A DNA stretch of 64,000 nt from an uncultured Chloroflexota bacterium (GTDB lineage Bacteria > Chloroflexota > Anaerolineae > UBA4142 > SHND01). Each line of letters begins with the position of its first letter. Within the stretch, counting starts at the first letter, position 1. The translations under genes and the position numbers were made by a program. The stretch is taken from assembly GCA_937870825.1 (NCBI GenBank), contig CALMZO010000436.1, forward strand, positions 1 to 64,000, read 5' to 3'. Shown here piece after piece: positions 1 through 8,936 of this stretch. The notes beneath the pieces are model-generated. The model saw only the letters and a list, made by a program, of their open reading frames with translations. It had not been told where the DNA came from and searched no databases.

Positions 1-155
1 GGTTCGATACGCTGGGTGTGGCGAAACGTGCGGAGCCAAGTTTCGACGCTCGAGAGACTAACCGAAAAGGTTGCCGCAATTTCAGGTTGCGTCAAGTTGG
101 GCGTGCGTGCAGCGGCAATAACGCGTTCACGCAAATCCGAGGAATAAGCATTCAT
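1..155 (-). CDS. IS630-like transposase, N-terminal part (cut by window edge)
   Basis: The minus strand reads from an ATG at 155 to the left edge without a stop. The 51 visible residues begin MNAYSSDLRERVIAAARTP and continue through a helix-turn-helix with a SVSLSSVETWL-like recognition helix. This is how IS630/ISL3-type transposases and their orfA halves begin. The DDE catalytic part would lie outside the window. The element's end should fall in the roughly 30 bases between 155 and the stop of the next gene at 187; I cannot define an inverted repeat with only one end visible. It marks the border of the operon that follows. It could be a decayed copy. Confidence 0.7.
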   Translation of the reverse strand, partial: MNAYSSDLRERVIAAARTPNLTQPEIAATFSVSLSSVETWLRTFRHTQRIE

Positions 156-186
156 GGTGCGCAATTTACCACATTCGTCCCTTGAG

Positions 187-1239
187 TTAAATAGGAATCC
201 GTTCTAGGGCAAGCAAAGCAATCATTTGTACCCCGGATTCAACGAGCGAAGCGGCGCGTTTCAACATTTCTTCGCGGTTGCCCCCTTCGTACAAGTCGCT
301 CAGCAACACAAAGACCGTTTCCTGTGGCTGCCGAATGAGACTCTGACAGTACGCCAGTGCGCGGTTGATGTCCGTGCCGCCGCCGAGCTGCGTGCCGAAT
401 AACAATTCCACCGGATCATCCAGCTCTTCCGTCAAATCTACAACTGCCGTGTCGAACACGACGACGCGGGTTTGCAACGACGGCAACGACGCGAGTACTG
501 CTCCGCATATCCCGGCATAAACGACTGAGGTTGCCATCGAGCCGCTTTGATCCACACAGAAAATTACTTCCCGCAATGCCGCGCGCTTGTGTCCAAAGCC
601 AATGCGCGTTTCGGGGATGATGGTGCGATATTCCGGCTGATAATGTTTGAGATTCGCGCGAATCGTGCGCTGCCAATCTATCTCGTTGTGACGCGGGCGG
701 CGATTCCGCAGGGAACGATTGAACGCGCCCATCACCGCTTGCCGCAGTGGATTCGCCAACTTGCGCTCCAATTCCTCAACCACTCGGCGTACGACCAGAC
801 GCGCCGTGTCTTTGCTTTTGTTCGGCAAGACATTTTTGAGCGAGAGCAGTGCCGCTGCGAGATGAATGTCCGGTTCGACCGATTGCAGCAGTTCCGGTTC
901 CAACAACATCTCTCTCAAGTTCAAGCGTTCCAGCGCGTCCTGCTGCATTACCCGTACAACAGAAGACGGAAAATAGGTACGAATGTCGCCGAGCCAACGC
1001 GCCACGCGCGGCGCGGAACTGCCCAATCCGCCGCGTCGCGTTTTCGCTTTGGCACCGTCTTGTCCGTCCCCGCCCGCGGCGTACAGCGCGCCCAACACTT
1101 CATCAATCCCCACATCGTCGTCGCGCAAGGCATAACCAATTGCATCTGCGGCATCGTCGCCGAGAATGAGACGCCAGCGGCGCAAACGTTCCGCGTTGGA
1201 ATTTGGCGCAGCAGATGATGCCACTTGTGTATTAGACAT
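187..1239 (-). CDS. VWA-domain protein of a MoxR/DUF5682/SWIM cluster
   Basis: 350 residues. The C-terminal half is a von Willebrand factor A domain with a complete MIDAS metal site: D230-x-S232-x-S234 (DQSGSM), T289 in GGGTD and D315 in LLSDLYEG. Residues 70-200 are helical and without a recognised fold. VWA proteins of this type act with MoxR-like AAA+ ATPases, probably as metal-dependent adaptors that present a client. It is the last gene of a five-function operon and its ATG overlaps the end of the DUF5682 gene by 8 bases, which suggests translational coupling. Size and neighbours match E. coli YehP in yehLMPQ as I recall it. The biological role of the whole set is unknown. Confidence 0.85.
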   Translation of the reverse strand: MSNTQVASSAAPNSNAERLRRWRLILGDDAADAIGYALRDDDVGIDEVLGALYAAGGDGQDGAKAKTRRGGLGSSAPRVARWLGDIRTYFPSSVVRVMQQDALERLNLREMLLEPELLQSVEPDIHLAAALLSLKNVLPNKSKDTARLVVRRVVEELERKLANPLRQAVMGAFNRSLRNRRPRHNEIDWQRTIRANLKHYQPEYRTIIPETRIGFGHKRAALREVIFCVDQSGSMATSVVYAGICGAVLASLPSLQTRVVVFDTAVVDLTEELDDPVELLFGTQLGGGTDINRALAYCQSLIRQPQETVFVLLSDLYEGGNREEMLKRAASLVESGVQMIALLALERIPI

Positions 1240-3601
1240 TGGAGTTGATTGTCTCGACGGTCTCTGGAAATTTCAAACCAAGACACTGTGCGAGGAGCGG
1301 CAAGACTTTCTCTGCACGCTCCGAATCAAAATTGTCTTGCCGTACACGCCCATTCGCCTGTTCGACGGTCTGTCCCTTTTTCACGCGCTCGCCCATCTGC
1401 CGTCTCTCTGGCGCGGCAAAGGTGGCGAAGGTCCTTCGCAAGAGTGGCACGATCGCGGTGAAATGATCCGTTGTTAACTGTGTGAGCCATCCGTCCACAA
1501 CGTTCCACAAATTTTCATCGTGCAAAAGCAAAAGCCCGCTGCCTTTCAAAAACCCTTCCAGCCATGCCGCGGCGGGTGCAGGGTCATTCGCCGTCGAAAG
1601 CGCGAGCGACATGCGTTGTGCGGCATCCTCTGCGACGAACACGTCTTCTTCCAAAAGCAAACGGCACGCGCGTCCTGCGAGCAAACCGTGCAAATTTCGT
1701 TGGTCGGCAAGTTGTTTCAATGTAGCGCGCCAAGTGTCGCGCTGCTCATTCGATTGCAACAACGCGATCGCTTGATGCGTGTTCAACAGATGCTGAAACA
1801 TTTGCGCCGCCGCCTCATCGTTCAATGCCGCACACGCGAGCGGTAGTCCGATGCAAATGCGCGCAATCAGTCCGTCCGTCACCTCGGCGACCATCGTCGT
1901 GTCGGTTTGGCGCACGTTGCCGTACCGTTGAATATTCGCGAGGGGGGGCAATGCCTCCATCAAATGCGCCACATCGCTGGCGAGCGCGGCATGCTCACGC
2001 ACCCGGCTCATGATTTCGCTCACCGCTTCAGGCAGCGCAGCAAGGATCACCGCGTCGAGCAATGTGGTGAGTTTGGGCAATTCTGTTGCGCGTGATGCCG
2101 TATCGCGTGCGCGCGCGGACGCGGCATCATGAATGGTATTGCCCCACATGCCCGCTTCGAGCAAGCGCACTACAAATTCCGGCTGCCACTCCAAGCGCCA
2201 CAATTCATGAAACGTTCCTTTGGCGCGGTGCGCATGTTTGGTCTCTCCCCAAGGGATGCCGAGCAGATTCAGGCGATGCAAAAAATAGCTCCGTTCGAGG
2301 TCAAGCCGTTGGCGCAGGTCAAGGTCAAGAGCGTGCTGGCTCGCATCGGGCGCGAGGCGCAAGCGTTTTTGCTCGGCAGCCAAATCGCGTTGAAGCGGCG
2401 GCATCGGCGTCGTTTCGGGCACCGCGCCGAGGCGTTCGCTCACGATCAGTTTGCGCTCTATCAACTGTAGCGGCGCGTCCGTATCAAGACAAAACACTGC
2501 GCGCGTTGCTTCGGTCAATTCGTCCAGCCCCGGCAGCACTCGCCCGCGCAGTGCGGCGAGCGTTTCTGCCAGCCGCGTTGCTTCAATCACATGCGCGGAC
2601 GAGGCATCCAAATCCTCCTCGCGCAACAAATGCGCGACGCGTATGAGCCAGCGCGTGGCGACCTCACGCGGCGATTTTTTTGCAACGCGCATTTCCCATA
2701 AATGGTGATACCAGCCCGGCGACATAATTCCCGCGCCATAGCCACTCGCTAACGCCAAACGTCCATACGTCCACGGCGCCCACGTTGCTTGTGTTTCGAT
2801 GGTTGCCAGACTCCTCAAGCGTGCGGCATCGTCCTCTTCGGATTGCCACTTGAGCAATGCGGGCGCGTGCCATGCCCCGCATACGACTGCAATTCGTTTC
2901 CAGCCCTCGCGCCGAGCCGAGCGAATGGCCTCACGCATGTATGCTTCGCGAAGGTCTTCCACCCAGGCGCGGTTTGAAATGGGAGGCGCCTGTGATTCTC
3001 GCATCGCGAAATTTGCGTCGCGCAGCACGGTCATCGCTTCCAGAATTGCTCCAAACACCTCGTGCGCGTGGAGCCGCTCTTCGACTAACTTTTCCCACCA
3101 TCGTTCGCCATCATCATACCCAGCGGCGCGCGCCAATTCGGTCAATGGGTCATCGGGCAGTTCGGTGGACGGGGTTTCCTGTTCCGCCCAAGTTTGAGGT
3201 GATTGCGGCGTCAACAGTGCGAGTTGATGGCGTTGAGGCAAATCAAAAAAGCGCGTTTCGATATTGTGCTGCAAGCCATATTGGAGGGCTTGCCATTCGG
3301 GGGAAAAGACGGCGAATGGATAATAGACTGCGTGGTGCGGCTCTGACGCCGCATAGATGACGAGCGCGACGGGTGGCTTCATCCCTTGCTCATTCAGCAG
3401 CGGTAACACCGAATGTGCATCCGGCGGTCCTTCGACCAACAGCGCGTCGGGTTTCAGTTCTTTGAGCGCGTGGCGCAGCGCGTATGCTGAACCCGGTCCG
3501 TGGTGACGAATGCCGAAAATTCGGACATCCCGAGTCGGACTTGATACATCGGGTTCGCGCACACGTTGCGATGAGCGTTGAACATTTGATTTACGCGGCA
3601 C
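1232..3601 (-). CDS. DUF5682 family protein
   Basis: 789 residues from a GTG at 3601. No in-frame ATG occurs before the conserved N-terminal block RIFGIRHHGPGSAYAL, which is the hallmark of DUF5682 (YehM-like) proteins. Histidines and acidic residues in the first 130 positions (RHHGPGS, LLVEGPPDA) look like a possible active or metal site, but no reaction is known to me. The ribosome-binding site is weak. The gene follows the AAA+ ATPase by 25 bases and overlaps the VWA gene. Length agrees with the family (about 750-800). Function is unknown; the constant company of a MoxR ATPase and a VWA protein suggests it is the large core of that complex. Confidence 0.82.
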   Translation of the reverse strand: MPRKSNVQRSSQRVREPDVSSPTRDVRIFGIRHHGPGSAYALRHALKELKPDALLVEGPPDAHSVLPLLNEQGMKPPVALVIYAASEPHHAVYYPFAVFSPEWQALQYGLQHNIETRFFDLPQRHQLALLTPQSPQTWAEQETPSTELPDDPLTELARAAGYDDGERWWEKLVEERLHAHEVFGAILEAMTVLRDANFAMRESQAPPISNRAWVEDLREAYMREAIRSARREGWKRIAVVCGAWHAPALLKWQSEEDDAARLRSLATIETQATWAPWTYGRLALASGYGAGIMSPGWYHHLWEMRVAKKSPREVATRWLIRVAHLLREEDLDASSAHVIEATRLAETLAALRGRVLPGLDELTEATRAVFCLDTDAPLQLIERKLIVSERLGAVPETTPMPPLQRDLAAEQKRLRLAPDASQHALDLDLRQRLDLERSYFLHRLNLLGIPWGETKHAHRAKGTFHELWRLEWQPEFVVRLLEAGMWGNTIHDAASARARDTASRATELPKLTTLLDAVILAALPEAVSEIMSRVREHAALASDVAHLMEALPPLANIQRYGNVRQTDTTMVAEVTDGLIARICIGLPLACAALNDEAAAQMFQHLLNTHQAIALLQSNEQRDTWRATLKQLADQRNLHGLLAGRACRLLLEEDVFVAEDAAQRMSLALSTANDPAPAAAWLEGFLKGSGLLLLHDENLWNVVDGWLTQLTTDHFTAIVPLLRRTFATFAAPERRQMGERVKKGQTVEQANGRVRQDNFDSERAEKVLPLLAQCLGLKFPETVETINSNV

Positions 3602-3626
3602 CGGCTTGTCTTGTACGAAAACAAAT

Positions 3627-4712
3627 TCAGTTTGTCACTTCGCGGCACGCGCGATACAGATCTTTCCAGCCATTGCGTTCTTTGACTACAGTCTCTAGAT
3701 ATTCGAGCCACACCACGCGATCTTGTATCGGGTCCTTGATGACTGCGCCGACCAAGCTCGCGGCGACATCATTGGCGCGCATTTGTCCGTCGCCAAAATG
3801 CGCGGCGAGCGCCATGCCGCTGTTAATCACCGAGATCGCTTCTGCCGTACTCAATGTGCCGCTCGGCGATTTGAGTTTTGTGTTGCCCTCGGCGGTCTTG
3901 CCGTCGCGCAGTTCGCGGAAAATCGTGACGACGCGGCGAATTTCTTCGAGCGCGGGCGGTTCCGCCGGGAGTTCAAGCGCGCGTCCCAAATCATTCACAC
4001 GTCGCTGGACGATTTCGACTTCTTGCGTTGCGGTTTCGGGTAAAGGCAAAACGACTGTGTTGAAGCGGCGTTTGAGTGCGGACGAAAGTTCGTTCACCCC
4101 GCGATCGCGATTGTTTGCCGTTGCAATGATGTTGAATCCTTTGACCGCCTGCGTCTCGGTGTTGAGTTCGGGGATTGGCAGCGTCTTTTCGGAAAGCATC
4201 GTGATAAGCGAGTCTTGCACATCGGACGGAATGCCCGTCAACTCTTCAACACGCGCGATCTTGCCCTCGCGCATTGCGCGCATGAGTGGGCTTGGCACAA
4301 GCGCATCCAGCGACGGACCTTTAGCAAGGAGGCGCGCATAGTTCCAACCATACCGAATCGCTTCCTCGCTTGTGCCAGCAGTGCCTTGAACCAGCAGTGT
4401 CGAATCCCCCGAAATCGCAGCGGCGAGATGTTCCGAGACCCACGACTTGGCAGTTCCCGGTACGCCGAGGAGCAACAGGGCGCGATCGGTTGCAAGCGTT
4501 GCAATCGCGATTTCAATCAAGCGGCGGCTGCCGATGTATTTGGGAGAAATCACAAAGCCATCGTCAAGTGTGCCGCCGAGCAGAAAGAGGGCGACTGCCC
4601 ACGGCGACAAATTCCAATTCGGCGGACGCGCGCGCGTGTCCGCTTTCTTTAACGCGGCGAGTTCAGCTGCCCACTGCTGCTCCGCATGGGCGCGCAAAAA
4701 ATTCTCAGTCAT
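3627..4712 (-). CDS. MoxR-like AAA+ ATPase
   Basis: 361 residues starting MTENFLRAHAEQ. I chose the ATG at 4712, not the one at 4730, because a strong AAAGGAGG lies just upstream of it. Walker A is GVPGTAKS (residues about 83-91). The Walker B segment reads ARVEELTGIP, and sensor 1 is ATANNRDRG followed by an arginine-rich ALKRRF helix. This is the YehL-type branch of the MoxR group, chaperone-like ATPases that remodel partner complexes in the cytoplasm, usually with a VWA protein. It begins 10 bases after the DUF5691 stop. No protease or methanol-dehydrogenase genes are nearby, so the classical MoxR role in cofactor insertion is not supported here. Confidence 0.88.
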   Translation of the reverse strand: MTENFLRAHAEQQWAAELAALKKADTRARPPNWNLSPWAVALFLLGGTLDDGFVISPKYIGSRRLIEIAIATLATDRALLLLGVPGTAKSWVSEHLAAAISGDSTLLVQGTAGTSEEAIRYGWNYARLLAKGPSLDALVPSPLMRAMREGKIARVEELTGIPSDVQDSLITMLSEKTLPIPELNTETQAVKGFNIIATANNRDRGVNELSSALKRRFNTVVLPLPETATQEVEIVQRRVNDLGRALELPAEPPALEEIRRVVTIFRELRDGKTAEGNTKLKSPSGTLSTAEAISVINSGMALAAHFGDGQMRANDVAASLVGAVIKDPIQDRVVWLEYLETVVKERNGWKDLYRACREVTN

Positions 4713-4722
4713 TGTCCTCCTT

Positions 4723-6243
4723 TCACGCATTGCGCTTGAACGCGTTCAGCATTTCACGGCGAAATCCCAAGATATCAAAGAATTCATCCAACGCTTCGAA
4801 CCCCATCTTGCGGCCAATTGCGTCCTTGGGCCAATCGCTTTCGATTTCCTCAAATAGGGTTGGTTGTGCATGGTAGGCAAAATCTTGCAGGGCTTGCCTT
4901 AACTGCCAATCGGAAACATCCGTGCTGTTCACAATCTGTTCTCGTAGCCATTTCATGACGGCGCGCGTTGATTGAACCCCGCAATCAAAGTCGAGGTCTT
5001 CCAAGACCTGAATACCCGCCTCAAAGTCAGGAGCTTTCAGTTGTTTGAATCTTTGCGAGATAAAAATTTCGCGACGCGCGGGCGCGAGGTGTTTGACCAA
5101 ACCGGTTCGCCTTGGATCAAGTTCCAATATCGCCTCAACCCAAGCCGAGTCTCCAGAACGTTGCGCGGCACGTATCCAACCTTCAAATAACATCTCCTTC
5201 CATTCGCTCTGTAGAGCCAGTTGCAGCAAGTCGCGCGGAGTTTTTCGCCATTCGTTGCTCCAAAGCGAAGGAGGAATGACTTGAAGCATCTGATAAAGCC
5301 ACCAACTACGTTCCCCCATCTTGGGCAAAACGGGGGATGGCTTGGATTCAATTCCGTCGCGCTGCATTGCTTTATCACAATGTTCTGGCAACATCACTTC
5401 AATTTTGTCACCGGCAAGGCGACTGTGTTTATAGGCGAGCAACGGCTTGACCCGCGCGATCATGCGTTGAGACAAACGCGAATCGGGCAAACGCCCGAGC
5501 AAATCAGCGGCAGCGCTGCGAACTTCTTTGCGGCGATCATCGAGCGCGGCTTCCAAAAATGGTTCGTCGTCCAAGCTCAAATTGAGTGTGAGCGCGCCAA
5601 GAAAAGCGACGCGGTCATCAGGCGAATCTTCGTTCCACGTACTTGCGGCGAGTTCGCGCGCACGCGTCGGATTCTGCGCGCGCAATTCCGTGAGCGCGAA
5701 CAAACGCGCCTCGCGGCTGCCTGTCTGCCAAATCAATTCCGGATCGGCATTGCCTGTCGCGTAATCCCATTTGTCGTTTTGCGCTGCCAACCACACGCCG
5801 CGTACGCCGACTGCGCGCACAATCGCCGCGCGCCATTCGCGCTGCGAAACGCCAACCTCTAAAAGCGCGGGAATCAATTCTTCCGGCGCGCGCTGGTCTG
5901 ATTTGTTCAACGCGCCAAGCCACTCCGGGAGCAACTCAGGATATTCTCCTGCGAGAATGCGCGCGAGATAAAATCCGGCAGTGGGTGAACAACGTAGCCA
6001 TGAATCAGGTGGCGCTGGTGCGATGGAAGAAACCGGTTCTTTTGTGGGACGCTGCCCAACCACTTGATAAAAAGAGACCAGCGCGGACGCGTCGAGCAGC
6101 GCGCGTTCCGGCGCGGAGACATCGAGTTGCGCAAGCAGGCGTCCCAACAGGTCCTCGCGCTGGGGGAATGCGAAGGCTTGACGTTCCGTGCCGAGCAGCG
6201 CGTTCGTCAAAAAGAATTCCGCCAAGTCAAAGGCAATCGCCAT
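4723..6243 (-). CDS. DUF5691 family protein
   Basis: 506 residues, alpha-helical, with HEAT-like stretches in the middle (around residues 170-260, with leucine-rich helices such as RSAAADLLGRLPDSRLSQRM). It matches the DUF5691 type that accompanies SWIM/MoxR/VWA clusters in actinobacteria and Chloroflexota. It starts three bases after the SWIM gene's stop and ends 10 bases before the ATPase start, so it is certainly co-transcribed. No catalytic motif is visible. A scaffold role for the complex is plausible inference only. Confidence 0.75.
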   Translation of the reverse strand: MAIAFDLAEFFLTNALLGTERQAFAFPQREDLLGRLLAQLDVSAPERALLDASALVSFYQVVGQRPTKEPVSSIAPAPPDSWLRCSPTAGFYLARILAGEYPELLPEWLGALNKSDQRAPEELIPALLEVGVSQREWRAAIVRAVGVRGVWLAAQNDKWDYATGNADPELIWQTGSREARLFALTELRAQNPTRARELAASTWNEDSPDDRVAFLGALTLNLSLDDEPFLEAALDDRRKEVRSAAADLLGRLPDSRLSQRMIARVKPLLAYKHSRLAGDKIEVMLPEHCDKAMQRDGIESKPSPVLPKMGERSWWLYQMLQVIPPSLWSNEWRKTPRDLLQLALQSEWKEMLFEGWIRAAQRSGDSAWVEAILELDPRRTGLVKHLAPARREIFISQRFKQLKAPDFEAGIQVLEDLDFDCGVQSTRAVMKWLREQIVNSTDVSDWQLRQALQDFAYHAQPTLFEEIESDWPKDAIGRKMGFEALDEFFDILGFRREMLNAFKRNA

Positions 6244-6246
6244 ATT

Positions 6247-7038
6247 TCACAAACGCACAAAGCGTTCCTCAGCCCATACACTCAGTGGAAACAACGTGCT
6301 TCCGTTCCATTCGCCAAACACGGTCAACGGCCGCCCACCACTCAACGCCATGATCTGCCATCCGCTGTTTCCATTTGATGCAAAGGGCAGGCAATCATTT
6401 GCATCATCACGGAGCAACCATTTTTCTTTATCATATAGGGGAATCACATGGCGCAAGAGCAAGGGAAATGTTTCGAGCCATGGATTGTGCGTGATTGCCT
6501 CGGCGTATGCATCGAAAGCATCAGCGACCGTCACACCACACGGCGTGTCGAGCAATGGCTGCGCGGCAGTGCGCGTTTTAACAAGGACACGCAATGGAAA
6601 CGCGCCGGGAAAGAAAACGAGTTCACCCCGTACGCGTGTGCCCGGTACGAGTTGGAGTTCCAATCTCTGACTCACGTGCGCGAATTGCAAGAGCAGCGCA
6701 GGGTGCGAGGTGTTTTGTCCGATGAGCCATGTCCGCGCAACGCGGAGTTTCTCTTCCTCTTCAATCCGCTGCCCGAGCACAAGCCATTCATCTTGCACAC
6801 CGGTTGACGCGAGCAATTCTTCTTGCTCTTGTGTCCACCCCATCGCAGTGCGAACATCGCTCTGTGTCTCCGGCGAGAGGAATTCGATTCGGCGATATGC
6901 TTGCCCGAGGAGATGAATTTTTCCCAACTGCGCCAAGAGTCGTTCCTGCCAGTTTGCGCCCGACGCCGGAATGCCTGCGAGGTCGCGGAGACGGCGCGCC
7001 AGTCCCGGCGCCTGCGCGTCCACCATGTGTGCCGCCAT
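6247..7038 (-). CDS. SWIM zinc-finger protein, C-terminal half (downstream of internal amber)
   Basis: 263 residues beginning MAAHMVDAQAPGLARRLR. In related proteins known to me this sequence follows directly after the YWE that ends the upstream reading frame, inside one protein of about 440 residues. Here a TAG at 7041-7039 separates the two, and the next codon in the same frame is this ATG, so no base is lost or gained. The half could be made by re-initiation at TAG-ATG, by readthrough, or not at all. The rest of the frame is intact and keeps coding-like codon use, which argues for a recent mutation or a functional arrangement. Confidence 0.75.
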   Translation of the reverse strand: MAAHMVDAQAPGLARRLRDLAGIPASGANWQERLLAQLGKIHLLGQAYRRIEFLSPETQSDVRTAMGWTQEQEELLASTGVQDEWLVLGQRIEEEEKLRVARTWLIGQNTSHPALLLQFAHVSQRLELQLVPGTRVRGELVFFPGAFPLRVLVKTRTAAQPLLDTPCGVTVADAFDAYAEAITHNPWLETFPLLLRHVIPLYDKEKWLLRDDANDCLPFASNGNSGWQIMALSGGRPLTVFGEWNGSTLFPLSVWAEERFVRL

Positions 7039-7560
7039 CTATTCCCAATATACGTACGGCTGCATTTGTGCCAAAGCAAGACCCCGGCGCATCAAATCAC
7101 CGAGCCAGCGTTCGAGTTCGTCCAGACCTGCCTTAATTTTCTTTTCGCGCTGCGCAAGCCGTTTGGCTTGCGCCTTTTCGTCGGGCGCGGATGTTTCGGA
7201 TTTTGGCGCAATGGTTTTTTTCGCGCGTTTTTCACGCGCGTCCAGCCAGGTCACTACCCAATCAGGTGTACCGGCCTCTGGAAACGCGGCAGGTTCGCGC
7301 GCGAGGGTTAAATACAAACCCAAGCCGTGCTTGCAGGGAAATTTGCGGCTTGGGCAGGTGCAGTGGAACGCGGGGGCGGTGAGGTCAATGCAACTACGAT
7401 ACGGCTCACGCGCACTACCCTGATGTTCGCCCCATGCGGAGGTTTGGTTTCTGCCCAATCGTTGCCAATGGCGTACACCGGCGAGCGCGCTGCCTGCTTT
7501 AGCTGAAGAGGAATCAGGAGCGAGGGCGAGGATTTGTTCTGGAGTCAGCGATAAAACCAT
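7039..7560 (-). CDS. SWIM zinc-finger protein, N-terminal half, ends at in-frame amber
   Basis: 173 residues. The SWIM motif CxCx(n)CxH is complete: C67, C69, C76, H78 within FHCTCPSRKFPCKHGLG. Upstream, ALAPDSSSAKAGSAL and HWQRLGRNQTSAWGEHQGS are typical of the first 50 residues of this family. It is the first gene of the minus-strand operon that runs to the VWA gene. SWIM domains bind DNA or protein. It ends at TAG (7041-7039) where its relatives continue; see the next half. It may be a nonsense-mutated gene, or the zinc finger may now be a separate small protein. Confidence 0.8.
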   Translation of the reverse strand: MVLSLTPEQILALAPDSSSAKAGSALAGVRHWQRLGRNQTSAWGEHQGSAREPYRSCIDLTAPAFHCTCPSRKFPCKHGLGLYLTLAREPAAFPEAGTPDWVVTWLDAREKRAKKTIAPKSETSAPDEKAQAKRLAQREKKIKAGLDELERWLGDLMRRGLALAQMQPYVYWE

Positions 7561-8504
7561 GGCGAAGCGCTGTCATTATAAAGATTTCGTGAGAGAGAAC
7601 AATACCATGTTCTGTGTGATTTTCTATTCTTCCCCAGTCTGTCAGGCAACTCTAAATTCGCTTCAAACTCGACTCGCCAATTGTGATTGCTTGTTGGAGA
7701 AAATTTTTTTCTGGGCGAACCAGCCCCCACTTCGCCAAGTCGTCGTGTCGAACGAATTGACGTTCTAAATTTGATTCCGCGAGTTCTGCTAATTGACTTC
7801 TTGAAGCGGCTTTTTGGTTGGATTAACGCGCAGACCTCGATTTGTCGGCAGATTGATCGTCATCCGGTATGACTTTGTACGCGGTACAATTCATGCTTGA
7901 AACAAAACTATACGGGAAGATTTCCGAATGGCGGATGACGGAAGACACGCTTGTGCATTTTGGCGACGACGCGGCGCAATTCGAGTTCGGGCGCAAAGAG
8001 ATTGATCCAATCCACCAACGGATAGACCTCGCGTTCGCGCTCGGACATTGCTGAGTTGCTATTGAATGACTACAAGACCTCTGCGCGGATTGGAGGGAGT
8101 GTCGGCTCGGCTTGCTCCGGGAGAATTTGCAAAGACCACCCTGCGCGCGCCAGTTCGGATACTTGCAAAAAGAATTCGTCCATTGTACGCGACTCCTTTC
8201 CTCGTGTAACACGCGCAGTATAAATCGAACGGATGTTCGCCGCAAGCACCCTTGTTCGTGTTTGCGGCGTCTCCTATTTCCTCTCAAGAATGGGATTCTC
8301 TTTTTACAAAGGGTCAGATTGCAGCACAGATGGGAAAGAGATAGAATGGACGCAAAGTAAAATAGGATGACGCAAGTGGAACAAACGAGACAAGACCATC
8401 TGGCGACATCCGAACACCAGCTCGTGGTTCGTGCAAGCGGCGGCAGTGTTGGCGCAGCGCGGATAGATCATGGCGGCTGAGAGATTCAAATAGTGGAGGA
8501 GCGC
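7561..8504. other. Sparse region between the MoxR operon and the HNH pair
   Basis: About 940 bases without an intact gene of normal size. The promoter of the minus-strand MoxR operon must lie at its left end, but I cannot fix clear boxes. The middle holds the amber-interrupted minus-strand small gene described at 7908-8183. 8300-8490 shows no coding-like codon use in any frame and no obvious structure. Confidence 0.5.
7908..8183 (-). pseudogene. Small gene of unknown family interrupted by in-frame amber
   Basis: A good ribosome-binding site (AAAGGAG, nine bases before the ATG at 8183) opens a reading frame starting MDEFFLQVSELARAGWSLQI that stops at TAG 8072-8070 after 37 codons. The same frame continues with 54 more codons of clearly coding-like bias (SEREREVYPLVDWINLFAPE, then LRRVVAKMHKRVFRHPPFGN), including an internal ATG at 8048, and ends at a second TAG (7910-7908). 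I read it as one gene of about 92 codons broken by a nonsense mutation, or two very small proteins. I do not recognise the family. A competing plus-strand frame at 7869-8054 is less convincing because it has no ribosome-binding site. Confidence 0.45.
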
Positions 8505-8936
8505 ATGTCTGAAAGTATCACTTTAACTTTGCCCAATCGTCTGATTGAACCTCTACGCCGGATGGCGACGGCGACGCATCAACCTGTCGAATCCCTTGTC
8601 CTGACTGCCCTGGAGGCATCCTTACCCTCCCTCGAAGGCTTGACGCCGCCACTGCGCGACGAATTGAGCGCACTGGAAACGCAGGACAACAATGCCCTTT
8701 GGCAGATCATGTTGGAACATGTGCCGCTCCACGTACAGGACGAGCTGAATCAACTGCTGGAACGCAATCAGCAGGAAGAATTGACGACTCAGGAGCAGCA
8801 GCGTCTTGATTCCCTGCAACAGCACGCCGATCGCATTATGTTGCGAAAAGCCCACGCCGCGGCGGTGCTGCGCTTTCGTGGACAAAGAATTCCAACGTTA
8901 GCAGAACTCCATCAACTCGCCCCACTGCCCGCATGA
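8505..8936 (+). CDS. Conserved small protein preceding an HNH nuclease
   Basis: 143 residues starting MSESITLTLPNRLIEPLRRM. The ATG at 8505 is placed four bases after GGAGGA, better than a GTG at 8493. The N-terminus (SITLTLPNRLIEPLRRMATATHQ) resembles an AbrB/CopG-like dimerising strand-helix, and the rest is amphipathic helix. It overlaps the HNH gene by ATGA. The same two-gene arrangement is, from memory, frequent in cyanobacteria and Chloroflexota. It may be an antitoxin or partner of the nuclease, but its function is not known to me. Confidence 0.7.
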   Translation: MSESITLTLPNRLIEPLRRMATATHQPVESLVLTALEASLPSLEGLTPPLRDELSALETQDNNALWQIMLEHVPLHVQDELNQLLERNQQEELTTQEQQRLDSLQQHADRIMLRKAHAAAVLRFRGQRIPTLAELHQLAPLPA

